DNA from: Halopseudomonas pelagia CL-AP6
GTDB lineage: Bacteria; Pseudomonadota; Gammaproteobacteria; Pseudomonadales; Pseudomonadaceae
Direction: 5' to 3'
DNA length: 64,000 nucleotides
Assembly: GCF_000410875.1 (NCBI RefSeq)
Contig: NZ_AROI01000008.1
Location: forward strand, 1-64,000
Both the position numbers and the translations under genes were made by a program. This document shows positions 25,200-34,705 of this stretch, one piece after another. How positions within the stretch are numbered: position 1 is the first letter of the stretch; each line of letters begins with the position of its first letter. The notes under the pieces are model-generated. The model did not search any database. It was not told the origin of the DNA and saw nothing but the letters and a program-made list of their open reading frames with translations.

Positions 25200-26012
25200 C
25201 TAACGCGGCTTCAAGCCCTGACGCAACTGCGCCGGAGTGACGCCAAGGCGCTGCTTGAATGCGCTTGTCATGTGCGCCTGGGAGCTAAAGCCGCAGGTAT
25301 AGGCGATCTCCATCAGCCCGGCTGTTGAATCGCGCATCAGCGCACGTGCCTTGGCAAGGCGCCGGTCGATCAGGTAACTGTGCGGGCTTTTGCCCGTGGC
25401 GCTCTTGAACGCCCGCATAAAGTAGCCTTCGGACAATCCAAGCAATCCCGCCATCGCCTGTACGCTCAGCGGGCCATCCAGGCTCGCGTCAATGAACTCA
25501 TCAAGCAGGCGCATCCGGTTGTTGGTGATAGAGCCTTGGGGCGGGGCCAGCAAAGACTCTCTGCTAGCCACTCGCGCTGCCAATGCGAGTGCCCACGCTT
25601 CCCAATCGTCTTCCACGCAGGCATGCAACAACGCCCCGCGCATACACTGCGCCAGGGCGATAGCCTGCCGATCAATCTGATTGTTGAACGCTCGCACTCC
25701 CGGTAACGGAATATCGTCTATGCGCATTAGCCGCAGGTATTCGCCGCCCTCGGGCGACTCAGACATGACGTCACACCCCGCGGGAACGAATGCCAGGCTG
25801 TTGGGCATAGCATCGAAAGGCTGCACTCGGTCGCTGCCGATGGCGTGCAAACCGCGCTGACTGTCGAAGGCAAAGCCAAGCGTCGCCTGGGTCGTTACGT
25901 ATCGGGTCGCATAGGCGGAGCCGGGTAGCAATTCGATCGCCCATGGCCCTGCCTGAACACGGCGGACCGGTTCAGGTGGGGGCGGTGGCTGGTGGCGGTT
26001 TCGATGGCGCAT
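25200..26012 (-). CDS. AraC-family transcriptional regulator
   Basis: 270 residues. The first ~165 form a cupin-like sensor with a proline-rich opening (PPPPPEPVRRV). The C-terminal AraC domain reads LSVQAMAGLLGLSEGYFMRAF and MEIAYTCGFSSQAHMTSAFKQ and ends GVTPAQLRQGL. It is divergent from the threonine dehydratase-like gene with a ~100-bp gap and is probably its regulator. Confidence 0.9.
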   Translation of the reverse strand: MRHRNRHQPPPPPEPVRRVQAGPWAIELLPGSAYATRYVTTQATLGFAFDSQRGLHAIGSDRVQPFDAMPNSLAFVPAGCDVMSESPEGGEYLRLMRIDDIPLPGVRAFNNQIDRQAIALAQCMRGALLHACVEDDWEAWALALAARVASRESLLAPPQGSITNNRMRLLDEFIDASLDGPLSVQAMAGLLGLSEGYFMRAFKSATGKSPHSYLIDRRLAKARALMRDSTAGLMEIAYTCGFSSQAHMTSAFKQRLGVTPAQLRQGLKPR

Positions 26013-26116
26013 GTATACATAGTAGTAAAGCGCGCGGACAAAAGTCAGGTCAGTTTTCTGAAAGCCAGCCGTTTGCGCTCTTGCCTAGACTGGGCAAAAC
26101 CTCAAGGAGACTGCTC

Positions 26117-27073
26117 ATGCACAGACTAACTCGCGACGATATCGAACAAGCTGCTTGCCACATATACCAAGTAATGCCTGCCACCGCCCAGTATGCCTGG
26201 CCCTTGCTGGCTGAGCGCTTGGGTTGCACGGTATGGGTCAAGCACGAGAACCATACACCTACAGGTGCTTTCAAGGTGCGCGGCGGCATTACTTTTATGC
26301 ACTGGCTCAAACGCACGCACCCGGCCGTGAAGGGTATTGTCAGCGCTACCCGTGGCAACCATGGGCAGAGCCTGGCGCTGGCGGCAAGCGCGCTAGGGTT
26401 GCACCCATTGATTGTAGTACCGAAAGGTAATTCGCTAGAAAAGAACAATGCCATGCGTGGCTTCGGTGCCGAAGTGGTCGAGTGTGACGGCGACTTCGAT
26501 GATGCCCGTGAAGAGGCCGCTCGCCTGGCGGACGTACATGGCCTCTACCTGGTGCCGCCGTTTCATACTGAGCTGGTCAAAGGCGTAGCCACTTATGCGC
26601 TAGAGCTGTTCGAGGCCGCGCCGGACCTGGATACCGTCTACGTGCCGATTGGTTGTGGGTCGGGGATTTGTGGGGTGATCGCTGCCCGCGACGCCTTGGG
26701 CCTGAACACCAAGGTGGTAGGTGTGGTTGCCAATGAAGCTGCGGCCGCAAAACTATCATTTGACGCTGGAACACTATGCGAAACCGCTTCGGCAAATACC
26801 TTTGCTGACGGCCTTGCTGTGCGCAAGCCCGTTCCTGAGGCCTTCGCTATCTACGGGGCCGCCGCAGCGCGGATCGTATCGGTTAGCGAGGGCCAGATTG
26901 CGGAGGCCATGCGTGTGTATTACACCGATACCCACAACCTCGCTGAAGGAGCCGGTGCGGCGGCCCTGGCAGCCCTCATCATGGAGCGTGAAGCGATGCA
27001 GGGGAAAAGGGTGGGCGTGATCTTGTCCGGAGGGAATGTTGACAGATCGGTGTATGCGCGAGTGATTGGGTAA
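26117..27073 (+). CDS. Threonine/serine dehydratase-like PLP enzyme
   Basis: 318 residues from the ATG at 26117, with AAGGAGA upstream. Fold-type II PLP enzyme: Schiff-base lysine in HTPTGAFKVRGG (about 49-60), GNHGQS, and the glycine-rich phosphate loop IGCGSGICG. No C-terminal ACT domain, so it is the catabolic or unregulated form that deaminates threonine, serine or a hydroxylated analogue to a 2-oxo acid and ammonia. Members of this group include EutB-type and hydroxyaspartate-type ammonia-lyases, so the exact substrate is uncertain. The nearby AraC gene suggests inducible catabolism. Confidence 0.82.
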   Translation: MHRLTRDDIEQAACHIYQVMPATAQYAWPLLAERLGCTVWVKHENHTPTGAFKVRGGITFMHWLKRTHPAVKGIVSATRGNHGQSLALAASALGLHPLIVVPKGNSLEKNNAMRGFGAEVVECDGDFDDAREEAARLADVHGLYLVPPFHTELVKGVATYALELFEAAPDLDTVYVPIGCGSGICGVIAARDALGLNTKVVGVVANEAAAAKLSFDAGTLCETASANTFADGLAVRKPVPEAFAIYGAAAARIVSVSEGQIAEAMRVYYTDTHNLAEGAGAAALAALIMEREAMQGKRVGVILSGGNVDRSVYARVIG

Positions 27074-27220
27074 ATACGGGCCGCTTCGGGGTCGATAATC
27101 TGAAGCGGACAAGTACCCCTCGGAGAAACACCCAGACACCTTCGATTACCGCTCGGTGATCCTGACAAACAACAATGGGGCTTTAGTCACGGGTACCATT
27201 AAGCCGATTGACTTATCATT

Positions 27221-27235
27221 TGTTATAACATAACA
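27221..27235 (+). promoter_or_regulatory. Zur box upstream of the zinc ABC operon
   Basis: TGTTATAACATAACA differs at one position from the TGTTATAnTATAACA core. It is 47 bp upstream of the ATPase start, in a 208-bp gap that otherwise shows no gene. Confidence 0.75.
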
Positions 27236-27281
27236 ATATCGTGAGCTTTAGATAATCCCATCACTCAGTCAGGGCGCCAAA

Positions 27282-27950
27282 ATGATCTTCTGCCGTACTT
27301 TGCAGTGGGGGCCTCCAGGGTATGCGCTAGCCCCGCCCCTGAATATGCACCTTGAGCAAGGCAGCCTAACCGCTGTGCTGGGTGCCAATGGCAGTGGCAA
27401 GAGCAGCTTGCTCAAAGTCCTGGCGGGCTTGGCCAGACCGCTGGCTGGCGAATGCCGGGTAGCCGCTCAGGAGCTGGGTAACATCGGTTATCTGCAGCAG
27501 GTTCAGGCCCTTGACCGCCAATACCCGATTGATTGCCAAACGTTGGTTGATGCCGGTCAATGGCGCAGCCGCCTGCCGAAAGTACAGCGCCGCAAACAGC
27601 TGCAGCGGGCGCTGGTCGAGTGGCAATTGATGGAGCAGGCCGGACGCCCCCTTGGCGCGCTCTCTGGCGGTGAGCTGCAGCGCGCGTTACTCGCACGGCT
27701 GAGCCTGCAACAGGCCCGACTGCTGCTGCTTGACGAGCCAGAATCGGCCATGGACGAGGCCGGACAACAACTATTCTGGCGGGCGATTAAGCAATGGCAT
27801 GAGCAGGGCAGGACCATCGTGTTAGTCAGCCATAACCTGACCAAGCTTGCCGAGCATGTGCCACAGGCATTATGGATCAGTGCGGGTGCTTGCCGCTTTG
27901 GGCGGCCAGGCGAGTTGTTCGGGCCTGCCAGGCGGTTACATGCGGCATGA
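27282..27950 (+). CDS. Zinc/manganese ABC transporter ATPase (ZnuC-like)
   Basis: 222 residues. Walker A GANGSGKSS at ~34-42, signature LSGGELQRALLARL, Walker B LLLLDEPESAMDEAG and switch LVSHNL. Small size and neighbours (FecCD-unrelated permease, cluster A-I binding protein) place it in the zinc/manganese uptake family. It lacks the longer C-terminal regulatory part of E. coli ZnuC. First gene of a Zur-box operon. Confidence 0.88.
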   Translation: MIFCRTLQWGPPGYALAPPLNMHLEQGSLTAVLGANGSGKSSLLKVLAGLARPLAGECRVAAQELGNIGYLQQVQALDRQYPIDCQTLVDAGQWRSRLPKVQRRKQLQRALVEWQLMEQAGRPLGALSGGELQRALLARLSLQQARLLLLDEPESAMDEAGQQLFWRAIKQWHEQGRTIVLVSHNLTKLAEHVPQALWISAGACRFGRPGELFGPARRLHAA

Positions 27951-28810
27951 CACTCGAATGGCTGTGGTCGCCTTTTGTCGAGTTTACCTTTATGCGCCGG
28001 GCGTTGTTCGGGGGTATGGCGCTGGCCTGCAGCGCTGCGCCGCTCGGCGTGTTTCTGATTCTCCGGCGGGTAAGCATGATGGGCGACGCCATTGCCCATG
28101 GCATGCTGCCCGGTGTGGCCCTGGGGTTCCTGTTGGCAGGATTCAGCCTACCCAGTATGACGCTGGGGGGCCTGTTGGCCGGCTTGGGTATGGCCGCCCT
28201 GGCCACGGCCATTACCCGGCGCACCGGTTTGCGCGCCGACGCCAGCCTAGCAGCCCTGTACCCTATCAGCCTGGCAGCCGGAATACTGCTGCTGGGTCTG
28301 GCCGGGCGACGCCTGGACCTGATGCATATTCTGTTTGGCTCCGCATTGGCGGTGGACAAGGACGTGCTGTTGGCCATGCTCAGCGTATCGGCTACCAGCG
28401 TGGTGGTGCTTGCCACCTTGTTCCGCCTGCTACTACTGGACAGCCTGGATCCGCTGTTCATGCGCGGCGTCAGCCGCTATGGCCCGACCGCCTACGGCCT
28501 GTTTCTCGGGCTGGTAGTGATCAATCTGGTGGTCGGCTTTCAGGCAATCGGCGCGCTGATGGTGATTGGGCTGATGATGCTGCCCGCGGCCGCCGCACGT
28601 TTCTGGAGCCGTCAACTGCTGCCGATCCTGCTGCTAGCAGCAATCCTTGGCGCAGCCAGCGTCTGGCTCGGTCTGTTGTTGTCATTTCATGTCGGTCTGG
28701 CGACCGGCCCCTGCATCGTGCTAGTGGCCGGCGCGGTCTACCTGCTGTCGGTGTTATTCGGACCGGTGCATGGGGTCTGTCGCCAGCCGTTTGTTACCAC
28801 CCATCATTAA
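27947..28810 (+). CDS. Zinc ABC transporter permease (ZnuB-like)
   Basis: 287 residues from the ATG at 27947 (overlap ATGA with the ATPase gene). Seven to nine hydrophobic segments and the family's conserved loop SMMGDAIAHGMLPGVALGFL near residues 43-62. Inner-membrane channel of the importer. Confidence 0.9.
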   Translation: MTLEWLWSPFVEFTFMRRALFGGMALACSAAPLGVFLILRRVSMMGDAIAHGMLPGVALGFLLAGFSLPSMTLGGLLAGLGMAALATAITRRTGLRADASLAALYPISLAAGILLLGLAGRRLDLMHILFGSALAVDKDVLLAMLSVSATSVVVLATLFRLLLLDSLDPLFMRGVSRYGPTAYGLFLGLVVINLVVGFQAIGALMVIGLMMLPAAAARFWSRQLLPILLLAAILGAASVWLGLLLSFHVGLATGPCIVLVAGAVYLLSVLFGPVHGVCRQPFVTTHH

Positions 28811-28819
28811 GGAGTTGTC

Positions 28820-29692
28820 ATGCGCATTTTTGTCTTTCTGGTTAGCTGTCTACTGGCCTTGTCGGTTAGCGCAAATGAACGGCTGCAGGTTGTTACCAGC
28901 TTCAGCATCCTGGCCGACTTCACCGCAGAAATCGGTGGTGAGCATGTCCAGATTACCAACCTTGTGGGCGCCGACGAAGACGCCCACGTCTACCAGCCTA
29001 CGCCGGATGACGCACGAGCCCTGCTGGCAGCAGACCTGGTCATTGCCAACGGTCTCGACTTCGAGCCCTGGTTACCACGGCTGATGAAGAGCACCGAAAG
29101 CCCGGCCCCCTACATCGAGGCGACACGGGGCGTACTGCCATTGAGGGTCGAGGAGGGTGGAGCGCGCATCGCTGATCCGCATGCCTGGCAGAACCTGGCC
29201 CACGCCGAAATCTATGTGGCCAACATTGCACAGGCGCTGGCCGCTGCCGACCCGGCCAACGCTGATTACTATCAGGAGCAACGTGATAGCTATCTGCAGC
29301 GGGTCAAGGAATTGCTCACCGAAGTACGCGTCAGTCTCGGCCGTCTGCCAGCTTCGCAGCGCAAGGTGATCACTAGCCACGACGCCTTTGGTTATTTGGG
29401 TCAGGCCTATGGCCTGCAGTTTATTGCGCCACAGGGCTTGTCCACCCATTCCGAGCCCTCTGCAGCTGACGTGGCAGCGTTGATTCGGCAGATTCGGGCT
29501 GACCAGGTGCGTGCGGTGTTTGTGGAAAATATCCGTGACCCACGTCTGATCAAACAGATCGCCGAAGAGGCGGGTGCGCAGGTAGGTGGCACGCTCTACT
29601 CGGACGCCCTGGCCAGCACCGGTCCAGCCAGCAGCTATCTGGGCATGTATCGGCATAATGTGAAGACCCTGGTCGAGGCGCTGGGTCAGTGA
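28820..29692 (+). CDS. Zinc ABC transporter substrate-binding protein (cluster A-I)
   Basis: 290 residues with a signal peptide (1-20, ending SVSA). Metal ligands expected for this family are visible: His in DEDAHVYQP, His in IADPHAWQN, and the TSHDAFGYLG segment, with Asp in SDALA near the end. The histidine-rich loop found in many ZnuA proteins is absent, so zinc capture may differ, as in AztC-like proteins. Good ribosome site (AAGGAG). Periplasmic partner of the two genes before it. Confidence 0.9.
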   Translation: MRIFVFLVSCLLALSVSANERLQVVTSFSILADFTAEIGGEHVQITNLVGADEDAHVYQPTPDDARALLAADLVIANGLDFEPWLPRLMKSTESPAPYIEATRGVLPLRVEEGGARIADPHAWQNLAHAEIYVANIAQALAAADPANADYYQEQRDSYLQRVKELLTEVRVSLGRLPASQRKVITSHDAFGYLGQAYGLQFIAPQGLSTHSEPSAADVAALIRQIRADQVRAVFVENIRDPRLIKQIAEEAGAQVGGTLYSDALASTGPASSYLGMYRHNVKTLVEALGQ

Positions 29693-30096
29693 ACATCTGG
29701 CGCGAGCTTGAATCCACACCAGTGTCCGGCAGCCGTGCATTGCAGGAGGTGTTAAGGGCAATTCCCTGGAATGCACAGGGCCTGATTACCGCCATTGCCC
29801 AACAGCACGATAGCCGAGAGGTACTGATGCTGGCCTGGATGAACGCTGAAGCCCTGCAGGAGACGTTGGCCAGAGGTCAGGTGTGCTACTGGTCGCGCTC
29901 CAGAAGACAGCTCTGGCGCAAAGGCGAAACCTCCGGCCATCGGCAGCGCCTGGTTGAAGCCAGGCTGGACTGCGACGGCGATGCCATCCTGCTGCTGGTC
30001 GAGCAAACCGGCCCGGCCTGCCACACCGGTAGGCCGGGGTGTTTTTACAACGCCGTGCGCGGCGACCAGGTTGTGGTGATCACTGAGCCCTCATGA
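29689..30096 (+). CDS. hisI2: Phosphoribosyl-AMP cyclohydrolase paralogue of the zinc regulon
   Basis: 135 residues, GTG start overlapping the previous stop. HisI opens the purine ring of PR-AMP in histidine synthesis and needs zinc. The signature is intact: MLAWMNAEAL, CYWSRSRRQLWRKGETSG, the metal-binding DCDGDA, and cysteines in ACHTG and GCF. Being in a Zur-box operon with an importer, it is probably a second copy expressed when zinc is scarce; paralogues of zinc enzymes in such loci are a known pattern. Since the cysteines are kept, it may have higher zinc affinity or use another metal rather than being metal-free. Confidence 0.85.
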   Translation: MNIWRELESTPVSGSRALQEVLRAIPWNAQGLITAIAQQHDSREVLMLAWMNAEALQETLARGQVCYWSRSRRQLWRKGETSGHRQRLVEARLDCDGDAILLLVEQTGPACHTGRPGCFYNAVRGDQVVVITEPS

Positions 30097-30275
30097 AACA
30101 CCTGGTGATTCTACTGCTGCGCGCTTACCCGTATCTGATCAGCCCGCTGCTCGGTTCGCGCTGTGGGCATTATCCCCGATGCTCGGAATACGCGGGGCTG
30201 GCCCGCGTGAGCAGAGTGCACCGTGGGTTAGCTGCATCTGCAGCAGGAAGCTACTCGCTTCGCCCAGCGATATAG
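30093..30275 (+). pseudogene. yidD: Truncated yidD (membrane insertion efficiency factor)
   Basis: The first 34 codons are clearly YidD ([20 protein letters not shown], then [11 protein letters not shown]), coupled to hisI2 by an ATGA overlap. After SEYA (about 30194) the sequence no longer matches; the usual middle and C-terminal part (GxxxGxxRxxRCHPW...GYDPVP) is lost. The frame runs on antisense to the end of thrS2 and stops at 30275. A rearrangement has joined yidD to the thrS2 tail. Confidence 0.8.
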
Positions 30276-32127
30276 TTCCCAGATCCTCGCCACGTAGTGA
30301 CCTGACCGAGACCGTTCCTCCAAGCTTCTCCTTTTCACCTACAACAAGCATAAAAGGTACTTTTTGCAGCGCGTGCTCACGCACCTTGTAGCCTACTTTT
30401 TCGTTCCGCAAATCAAGAGAAACACGCAGCCCGGCGCCTCTGAGTGCTTTCGCAACGGTGTCCGCATAGTCATCCTGTCCTTGGCTGATAGGCATGATGA
30501 CTGCCTGCACTGGCGCCAGCCATAACGGGAAAGCACCGCTGTAGTGTTCGATCAGGATGCCAATAAAGCGCTCAAGCGACCCAAACAGCGCGCGATGCAA
30601 CATAACCGGGCGCTGCTTGTGCCCGGTCTCATCAACATAGTGCACGTCAAAACGCTCGGGCAGGTTCAGGTCAACCTGCAGCGTCCCGCATTGCCAATCT
30701 CGACCAATGGCATCGCGTAAGACAAATTCAAGCTTAGGGCCATAGAACGCTCCTTCACCTGGGTTCACCTTATATTCAGTACCCATATTCCCCAGTGCGC
30801 CAGACAGTGCTCCCTCAAGAAGATCCCACGTCTCATCACTACCAATACGATTAGGCGGGCGGGTGGACAGCTTTACAGCCACATCTGTAAAACCGAAGTC
30901 GCGGTAGATATCGAACACCAATGCAATGGTGTCGGCACACTCTTGCTCCATTTGTGCATGTGTGCAGAAAATGTGAGCATCGTCTTGAGTGAAATGACGC
31001 ACCCGCAGCAGCCCATGCAATGCCCCGGAAGGCTCGTACCTATGCACCTTACCAAATTCGGCCATGCGTAGCGGAAGGTCGCGATAGCTCTTGATGCCGT
31101 GCGCGTAGAGCGTAACCGCGCCTGGACAGTTCATCGGTTTGAGAGCAAAGACGCGCTCATCCTCCGTCATGGTCGTAAACATGTTGTCGCGGTAGTTGAA
31201 CCAATGTCCCGACGTTTCCCAGAGTCCGCGATCCATGACGTCAGGCGTATTGACCTCTACGTAACCTGCGGCTTCCTGGCGCGCTCGCATGTAACCGATC
31301 AGACTTCGGAACAACGTCCAGCCTTTCGGATGCCAGAATACGGAGCCCGGCGCACACTCGTCGAAATGAAACAGCTCCAGCTGAGTACCGAGCTTGCGGT
31401 GATCGCGCTTGCCCGCCTCCTCCAAACGTAGCAGATATGCGGCAAGCTGTTTCTTGTCTGCCCAGGCAGTCCCGTAGATGCGCTGTAACTGTTCGTTATT
31501 TGAATCTCCCCGCCAATAGGCACCAGAGAGCTTCGTCAGCTTGAACGCTTTGAGCAGACGCGTGTTAGGTACGTGAGGCCCGCGGCACATGTCGACATAC
31601 TCTTCATGATGATAGAGCGCCATCGCCTGTTCCTCGGGCATATCCTCGACCAACCTGAGCTTGTAATCCTCACTGCGCGCGCTGAAGGTCTCGATCACCT
31701 GAGCCCGCGGCGTGATCTGCTTGATTACGTCGTACTCCTTCTCTAGCAGCACGTTCATGCGCTGCTCAATGGCGCGCAGGTCCTCCGGCGTGAAGGGCCG
31801 GTCAAACGCAATGTCGTAATAAAAGCCGTCGTCAATAACAGGCCCGATGACCATTTTGGCGGTGGGATACAGTTGCTTGACCGCATGGCCAAGCAAATGC
31901 GCGCAGGAATGACGAATGATCTCCAGCGCCTCGTCATTTTTCGGGGTGATGATCTGTAAATGAACGTCACTCTCAATCAGGTCCGTCGCGTCTACCAACC
32001 GACCATCTAGCTTGCCAGCAACCGTGGCTTTGGCCAGACCGGCGCCTATATCTGTTGCAACCTGTAAGACGGAAACTGGCTGCGCATACTCACGTACAGC
32101 GCCATCGGGAAGGGTGATGCGAATCAT
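30139..32127 (-). CDS. thrS2: Threonyl-tRNA synthetase paralogue with foreign C-terminal tail
   Basis: 662 residues against ~640 in the family. Domains: TGS (1-60), editing/SAD domain with [11 protein letters not shown], class II catalytic core, and anticodon-binding domain. The catalytic zinc ligands are kept: Cys in KPMNCPGAV, His in DDAHIF and His in [11 protein letters not shown]. It is the last gene of the folE2-pyrC2 operon in the zinc regulon, so it is probably the low-zinc copy. The end after [17 protein letters not shown] is abnormal: ~29 residues are read antisense through the yidD fragment, replacing the last ~10 native residues. Probably still active. Confidence 0.88.
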   Translation of the reverse strand: MIRITLPDGAVREYAQPVSVLQVATDIGAGLAKATVAGKLDGRLVDATDLIESDVHLQIITPKNDEALEIIRHSCAHLLGHAVKQLYPTAKMVIGPVIDDGFYYDIAFDRPFTPEDLRAIEQRMNVLLEKEYDVIKQITPRAQVIETFSARSEDYKLRLVEDMPEEQAMALYHHEEYVDMCRGPHVPNTRLLKAFKLTKLSGAYWRGDSNNEQLQRIYGTAWADKKQLAAYLLRLEEAGKRDHRKLGTQLELFHFDECAPGSVFWHPKGWTLFRSLIGYMRARQEAAGYVEVNTPDVMDRGLWETSGHWFNYRDNMFTTMTEDERVFALKPMNCPGAVTLYAHGIKSYRDLPLRMAEFGKVHRYEPSGALHGLLRVRHFTQDDAHIFCTHAQMEQECADTIALVFDIYRDFGFTDVAVKLSTRPPNRIGSDETWDLLEGALSGALGNMGTEYKVNPGEGAFYGPKLEFVLRDAIGRDWQCGTLQVDLNLPERFDVHYVDETGHKQRPVMLHRALFGSLERFIGILIEHYSGAFPLWLAPVQAVIMPISQGQDDYADTVAKALRGAGLRVSLDLRNEKVGYKVREHALQKVPFMLVVGEKEKLGGTVSVRSLRGEDLGTISLGEASSFLLQMQLTHGALCSRGPAPRIPSIGDNAHSANRAAG

Positions 32128-32180
32128 CAGAAATCCTCTAGCTCTCAGGTAACGCGTTCGTGAATAGATGCCACTGTTCT

Positions 32181-33518
32181 TCAGCGCTTGAAAACAAGTG
32201 GCTGGCCTTGGCAGCCCTCTTGCAACTGACCGTCATGCCAGGCCAGTTGCCCGGAAACCACCGTGCTCCTTACACGATGGCGAAATTGGTGGTGCTGAAA
32301 CGGTGTCCAGCCGCAGTGGGCCAGCACCGGCTCGTCAGCAACTGCAAGCGGAACATTGAGGCGCCCGATGAGCACCAAGTCGGCCCAGTAGCCTTCGCGC
32401 AGGTAACCGCGATCCTGGATCGCAAACAACTGCGCTACCGCATGGCTGGTTTTCTCCACCACTGTGGTCAATGGCAGCACGCCATCAGCTACCAGCTCCA
32501 GCAGGGCTGGTAGCGCGTGTTGAACAAGCGGCATTCCGGAAGGCGCTTGGCCGTATGCACTCTGTTTTTCCAGCAAACTATGCGGCGCGTGGTCGGTACC
32601 GATGACATCAATACGGCCACCAAGCACCGCTTGGCGCAGCGCGTCACGATCAGCCTGTGTCTTGATTGCAGGGTTGCACTTGATCAGATGGCCGAGCGAG
32701 GCGTAGTCGCGATCGTCGAAAAACAGATGGTGGACACAGGCTTCCGCAGTGATGCGCTTGTCCGCCAGCGGTCCAGTGTCAAACAATGCCAGTTCAAGCG
32801 CGGTCGTTAGATGCAGAACATGTAGGCGCGTATTGTAACGCCGGGCCAAATCCACAGCCTGGCTTGAGGACCGGAAACAGGCTTCAGCATCACGAATCAG
32901 AGGATGAGCAGAGGCGCGAATGATTTCACCGTATTGCTCCTTAAAACGCCGTTCATTGGCCAGAATACTTGGCGTATGCTCGCAATGCGCTAGCAGCACC
33001 GTTGGCACACAGGCGAACAGCTTTTCCAGTACTTGGGGATCATCAACCAGCATGTTGCCAGTCGAAGCACCCATGAAGACTTTTACTCCTGCAACATCGC
33101 GCGGATTCAAGGCCGCCACAACATCCAGGTTGTCATTACTGACCCCGAAATGAAAACCGTAGTTTGCGTATGAAGAGTCACCGGCGCGGCGTTTCTTCTC
33201 GGCCAAAGCGTCTAGCGACAAGGTCGGAGGGCTGGTGTTGGGCATATCCATGAAACTGGTGATGCCGCCGGCAACCGCAGCCTTTGATTCACTGGTAATA
33301 CTGCCCTTATGCGGCGCCCCTGGCTCACGAAAATGCACTTGATCATCGATCATTCCGGGTAAGAGCCAGCTCCCCGCAGCATCGATCTCCAACCGAGCAC
33401 TAACGCCCTCGATGCTACCAGCGATCTTATCGATGCGTCCGTGCAGCACCAAAAGATCGGCATCAATCACTCGCCCTTCGTTAACCAATCGCGTATTGCG
33501 AATCAGCACGTCGTACAT
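32181..33518 (-). CDS. pyrC2: Dihydroorotase-like amidohydrolase, zinc-regulon paralogue
   Basis: 445 residues from the ATG at 33518. The amidohydrolase fold is clear: [27 protein letters not shown] (the Lys that is normally carbamylated), [17 protein letters not shown] and IGTDHAPHS. Notably the first histidine of the metal-binding HxH motif is glutamine here (QVH), a variation that may reflect metal economy. It makes dihydroorotate in pyrimidine synthesis or a related ring. The start lies 2 bp after a small ORF and 170 bp after folE2; thrS2 follows 53 bp downstream. Confidence 0.88.
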   Translation of the reverse strand: MYDVLIRNTRLVNEGRVIDADLLVLHGRIDKIAGSIEGVSARLEIDAAGSWLLPGMIDDQVHFREPGAPHKGSITSESKAAVAGGITSFMDMPNTSPPTLSLDALAEKKRRAGDSSYANYGFHFGVSNDNLDVVAALNPRDVAGVKVFMGASTGNMLVDDPQVLEKLFACVPTVLLAHCEHTPSILANERRFKEQYGEIIRASAHPLIRDAEACFRSSSQAVDLARRYNTRLHVLHLTTALELALFDTGPLADKRITAEACVHHLFFDDRDYASLGHLIKCNPAIKTQADRDALRQAVLGGRIDVIGTDHAPHSLLEKQSAYGQAPSGMPLVQHALPALLELVADGVLPLTTVVEKTSHAVAQLFAIQDRGYLREGYWADLVLIGRLNVPLAVADEPVLAHCGWTPFQHHQFRHRVRSTVVSGQLAWHDGQLQEGCQGQPLVFKR

Positions 33519-33520
33519 GA

Positions 33521-33688
33521 TCAAACCGCTTTCTGTAAAGATTTATAGTCGCGCACCAAAGCCATGTTCATACGCGCGACGTTTTCGGTGCGACGACCGG
33601 ATAGTTGCCCGTAATGCTCATACCTATCCTGATGGCAAGCGGCGATGTAGCGCTGGGTTATGGCACCAATAATGACGTCCAGCACCAT
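33521..33688 (-). CDS. Unrecognised 55-residue protein between folE2 and pyrC2
   Basis: A small ORF below usual gene-finding limits. Its ATG (33688-33686) overlaps the folE2 stop as TAATG, and its TGA is 2 bp before the pyrC2 ATG, so it is translationally coupled on both sides. It reads MVLDVIIGAITQRYIAACHQ, then DRYEHYGQLSGRRTENVAR, then MNMALVRDYKSLQKAV. It is soluble-looking and rich in Arg and Tyr, with possible metal ligands in ACHQDRYEHY. I do not recognise the family. Position in a zinc-starvation operon suggests a role in zinc stress. Confidence 0.7.
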   Translation of the reverse strand: MVLDVIIGAITQRYIAACHQDRYEHYGQLSGRRTENVARMNMALVRDYKSLQKAV

Positions 33689-34626
33689 TAAAGGAATGCC
33701 GTGATCGATTTGCCACTATCCTTGGCGCTAGAGACGCTTGCCACAGCGTCGTGGGGGTGCAGGCTTTCGACGTGACTAACACCAACACTCGACTGAGGAT
33801 AGTGCTGCGAAATAGCCTGTTGAACTCGGCGCGCGGCATCTTCCACGTACATCAGATTCTGGCCATTGAGTCGTGCAAACGCCTGTTCATCAGCACGCTT
33901 CACCGCAGTCTGCAAGGGTGTGCCAAGGGCCGCCTCAACAGTGTCGATGAGCGTCAAAAGGTTCAGGTGCTGCGCGCTAGCGGGTATCAAAACCCGTACT
34001 TGGGCGACACTGCGTTGACTATGCGGCGTTGCCAGCGTTGCATTCTGCTGCAGCCACGCGGCAATGCGCAGCGGCTCAATGGCATGGGTTTCGCCAAACG
34101 CCTCCTTGAACGCCTGCTCAATCAACTGACGAGAAAGAGCCGCCGAGCAGGGGCAGGTCGATGAATAGCCGACCATCACCGTAGCGTGTAGCTGCAGGCT
34201 ACCTGCATCCCAGATCGCCTCAAGCTTTACCGGGTAGGCTTTCCAGCCGCTCAGCCCTTCGGTAAGCAACGCTGGTCGCTTGCACAGAATATTGAAGTCC
34301 AGCGTCAAGCGCGCTTGACTTGAGTGACAATCTGCATGACTTGATGCCATGCGCTGCAACAACCCGGCCATTGAAGACGGTGCCAGTTTTTCTTGCTCGG
34401 CGAATTCATTAAGCAGCCGATAAAGGCGAGACATGTGGATGCCTTTGATCTGCGGATCAGGCAAGTTCACCTGGACAGCGGCCTCGGCCTGGACGTGGTA
34501 CAACACACCTAGCTCATCCAACAAGACGGGAACAACGATTCCTTGCATTCCCACCCAATCCAATGGGATGTGCGTAACGGACTGTTCGGTAAGGGCAACG
34601 TCAGGGAGCGAAACGCTCATTGTCAT
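33688..34626 (-). CDS. folE2: GTP cyclohydrolase FolE2 (type IB, zinc-independent)
   Basis: 312 residues from the ATG at 34626. FolE2 makes dihydroneopterin triphosphate for folate when the zinc enzyme FolE cannot work. Signatures: GMQGIVVPVLLD near the N-terminus, the catalytic cysteine region STCPCSAALSRQ, and HSQRSVAQVRV. It is the first gene of the minus-strand zinc operon, directly facing zur across a perfect Zur box, which agrees with repression by zinc. Met at 34620 is an alternative start. Confidence 0.93.
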   Translation of the reverse strand: MTMSVSLPDVALTEQSVTHIPLDWVGMQGIVVPVLLDELGVLYHVQAEAAVQVNLPDPQIKGIHMSRLYRLLNEFAEQEKLAPSSMAGLLQRMASSHADCHSSQARLTLDFNILCKRPALLTEGLSGWKAYPVKLEAIWDAGSLQLHATVMVGYSSTCPCSAALSRQLIEQAFKEAFGETHAIEPLRIAAWLQQNATLATPHSQRSVAQVRVLIPASAQHLNLLTLIDTVEAALGTPLQTAVKRADEQAFARLNGQNLMYVEDAARRVQQAISQHYPQSSVGVSHVESLHPHDAVASVSSAKDSGKSITAFL

Positions 34627-34705
34627 ACTATTCTCGCTTGGCGGCGCCGGAAAACATGTGAGCTGGCAGGCAGTCACATCAATACCCGGCGAAATTGATC
34701 ATAGA

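Noticed and set aside
26050..26454. Minus-strand 134-codon frame opposite the dehydratase start
   Set aside because: Antisense shadow; crosses the promoter region of two well-supported genes.
27557..28461. Minus-strand frames of 180 and 194 codons across the ABC genes
   Set aside because: Antisense to well-supported ATPase and permease genes.
27847..28845. 332-codon frame overlapping the znuB-like permease
   Set aside because: Same-strand shadow in another frame; the permease frame has membrane helices and family motifs.
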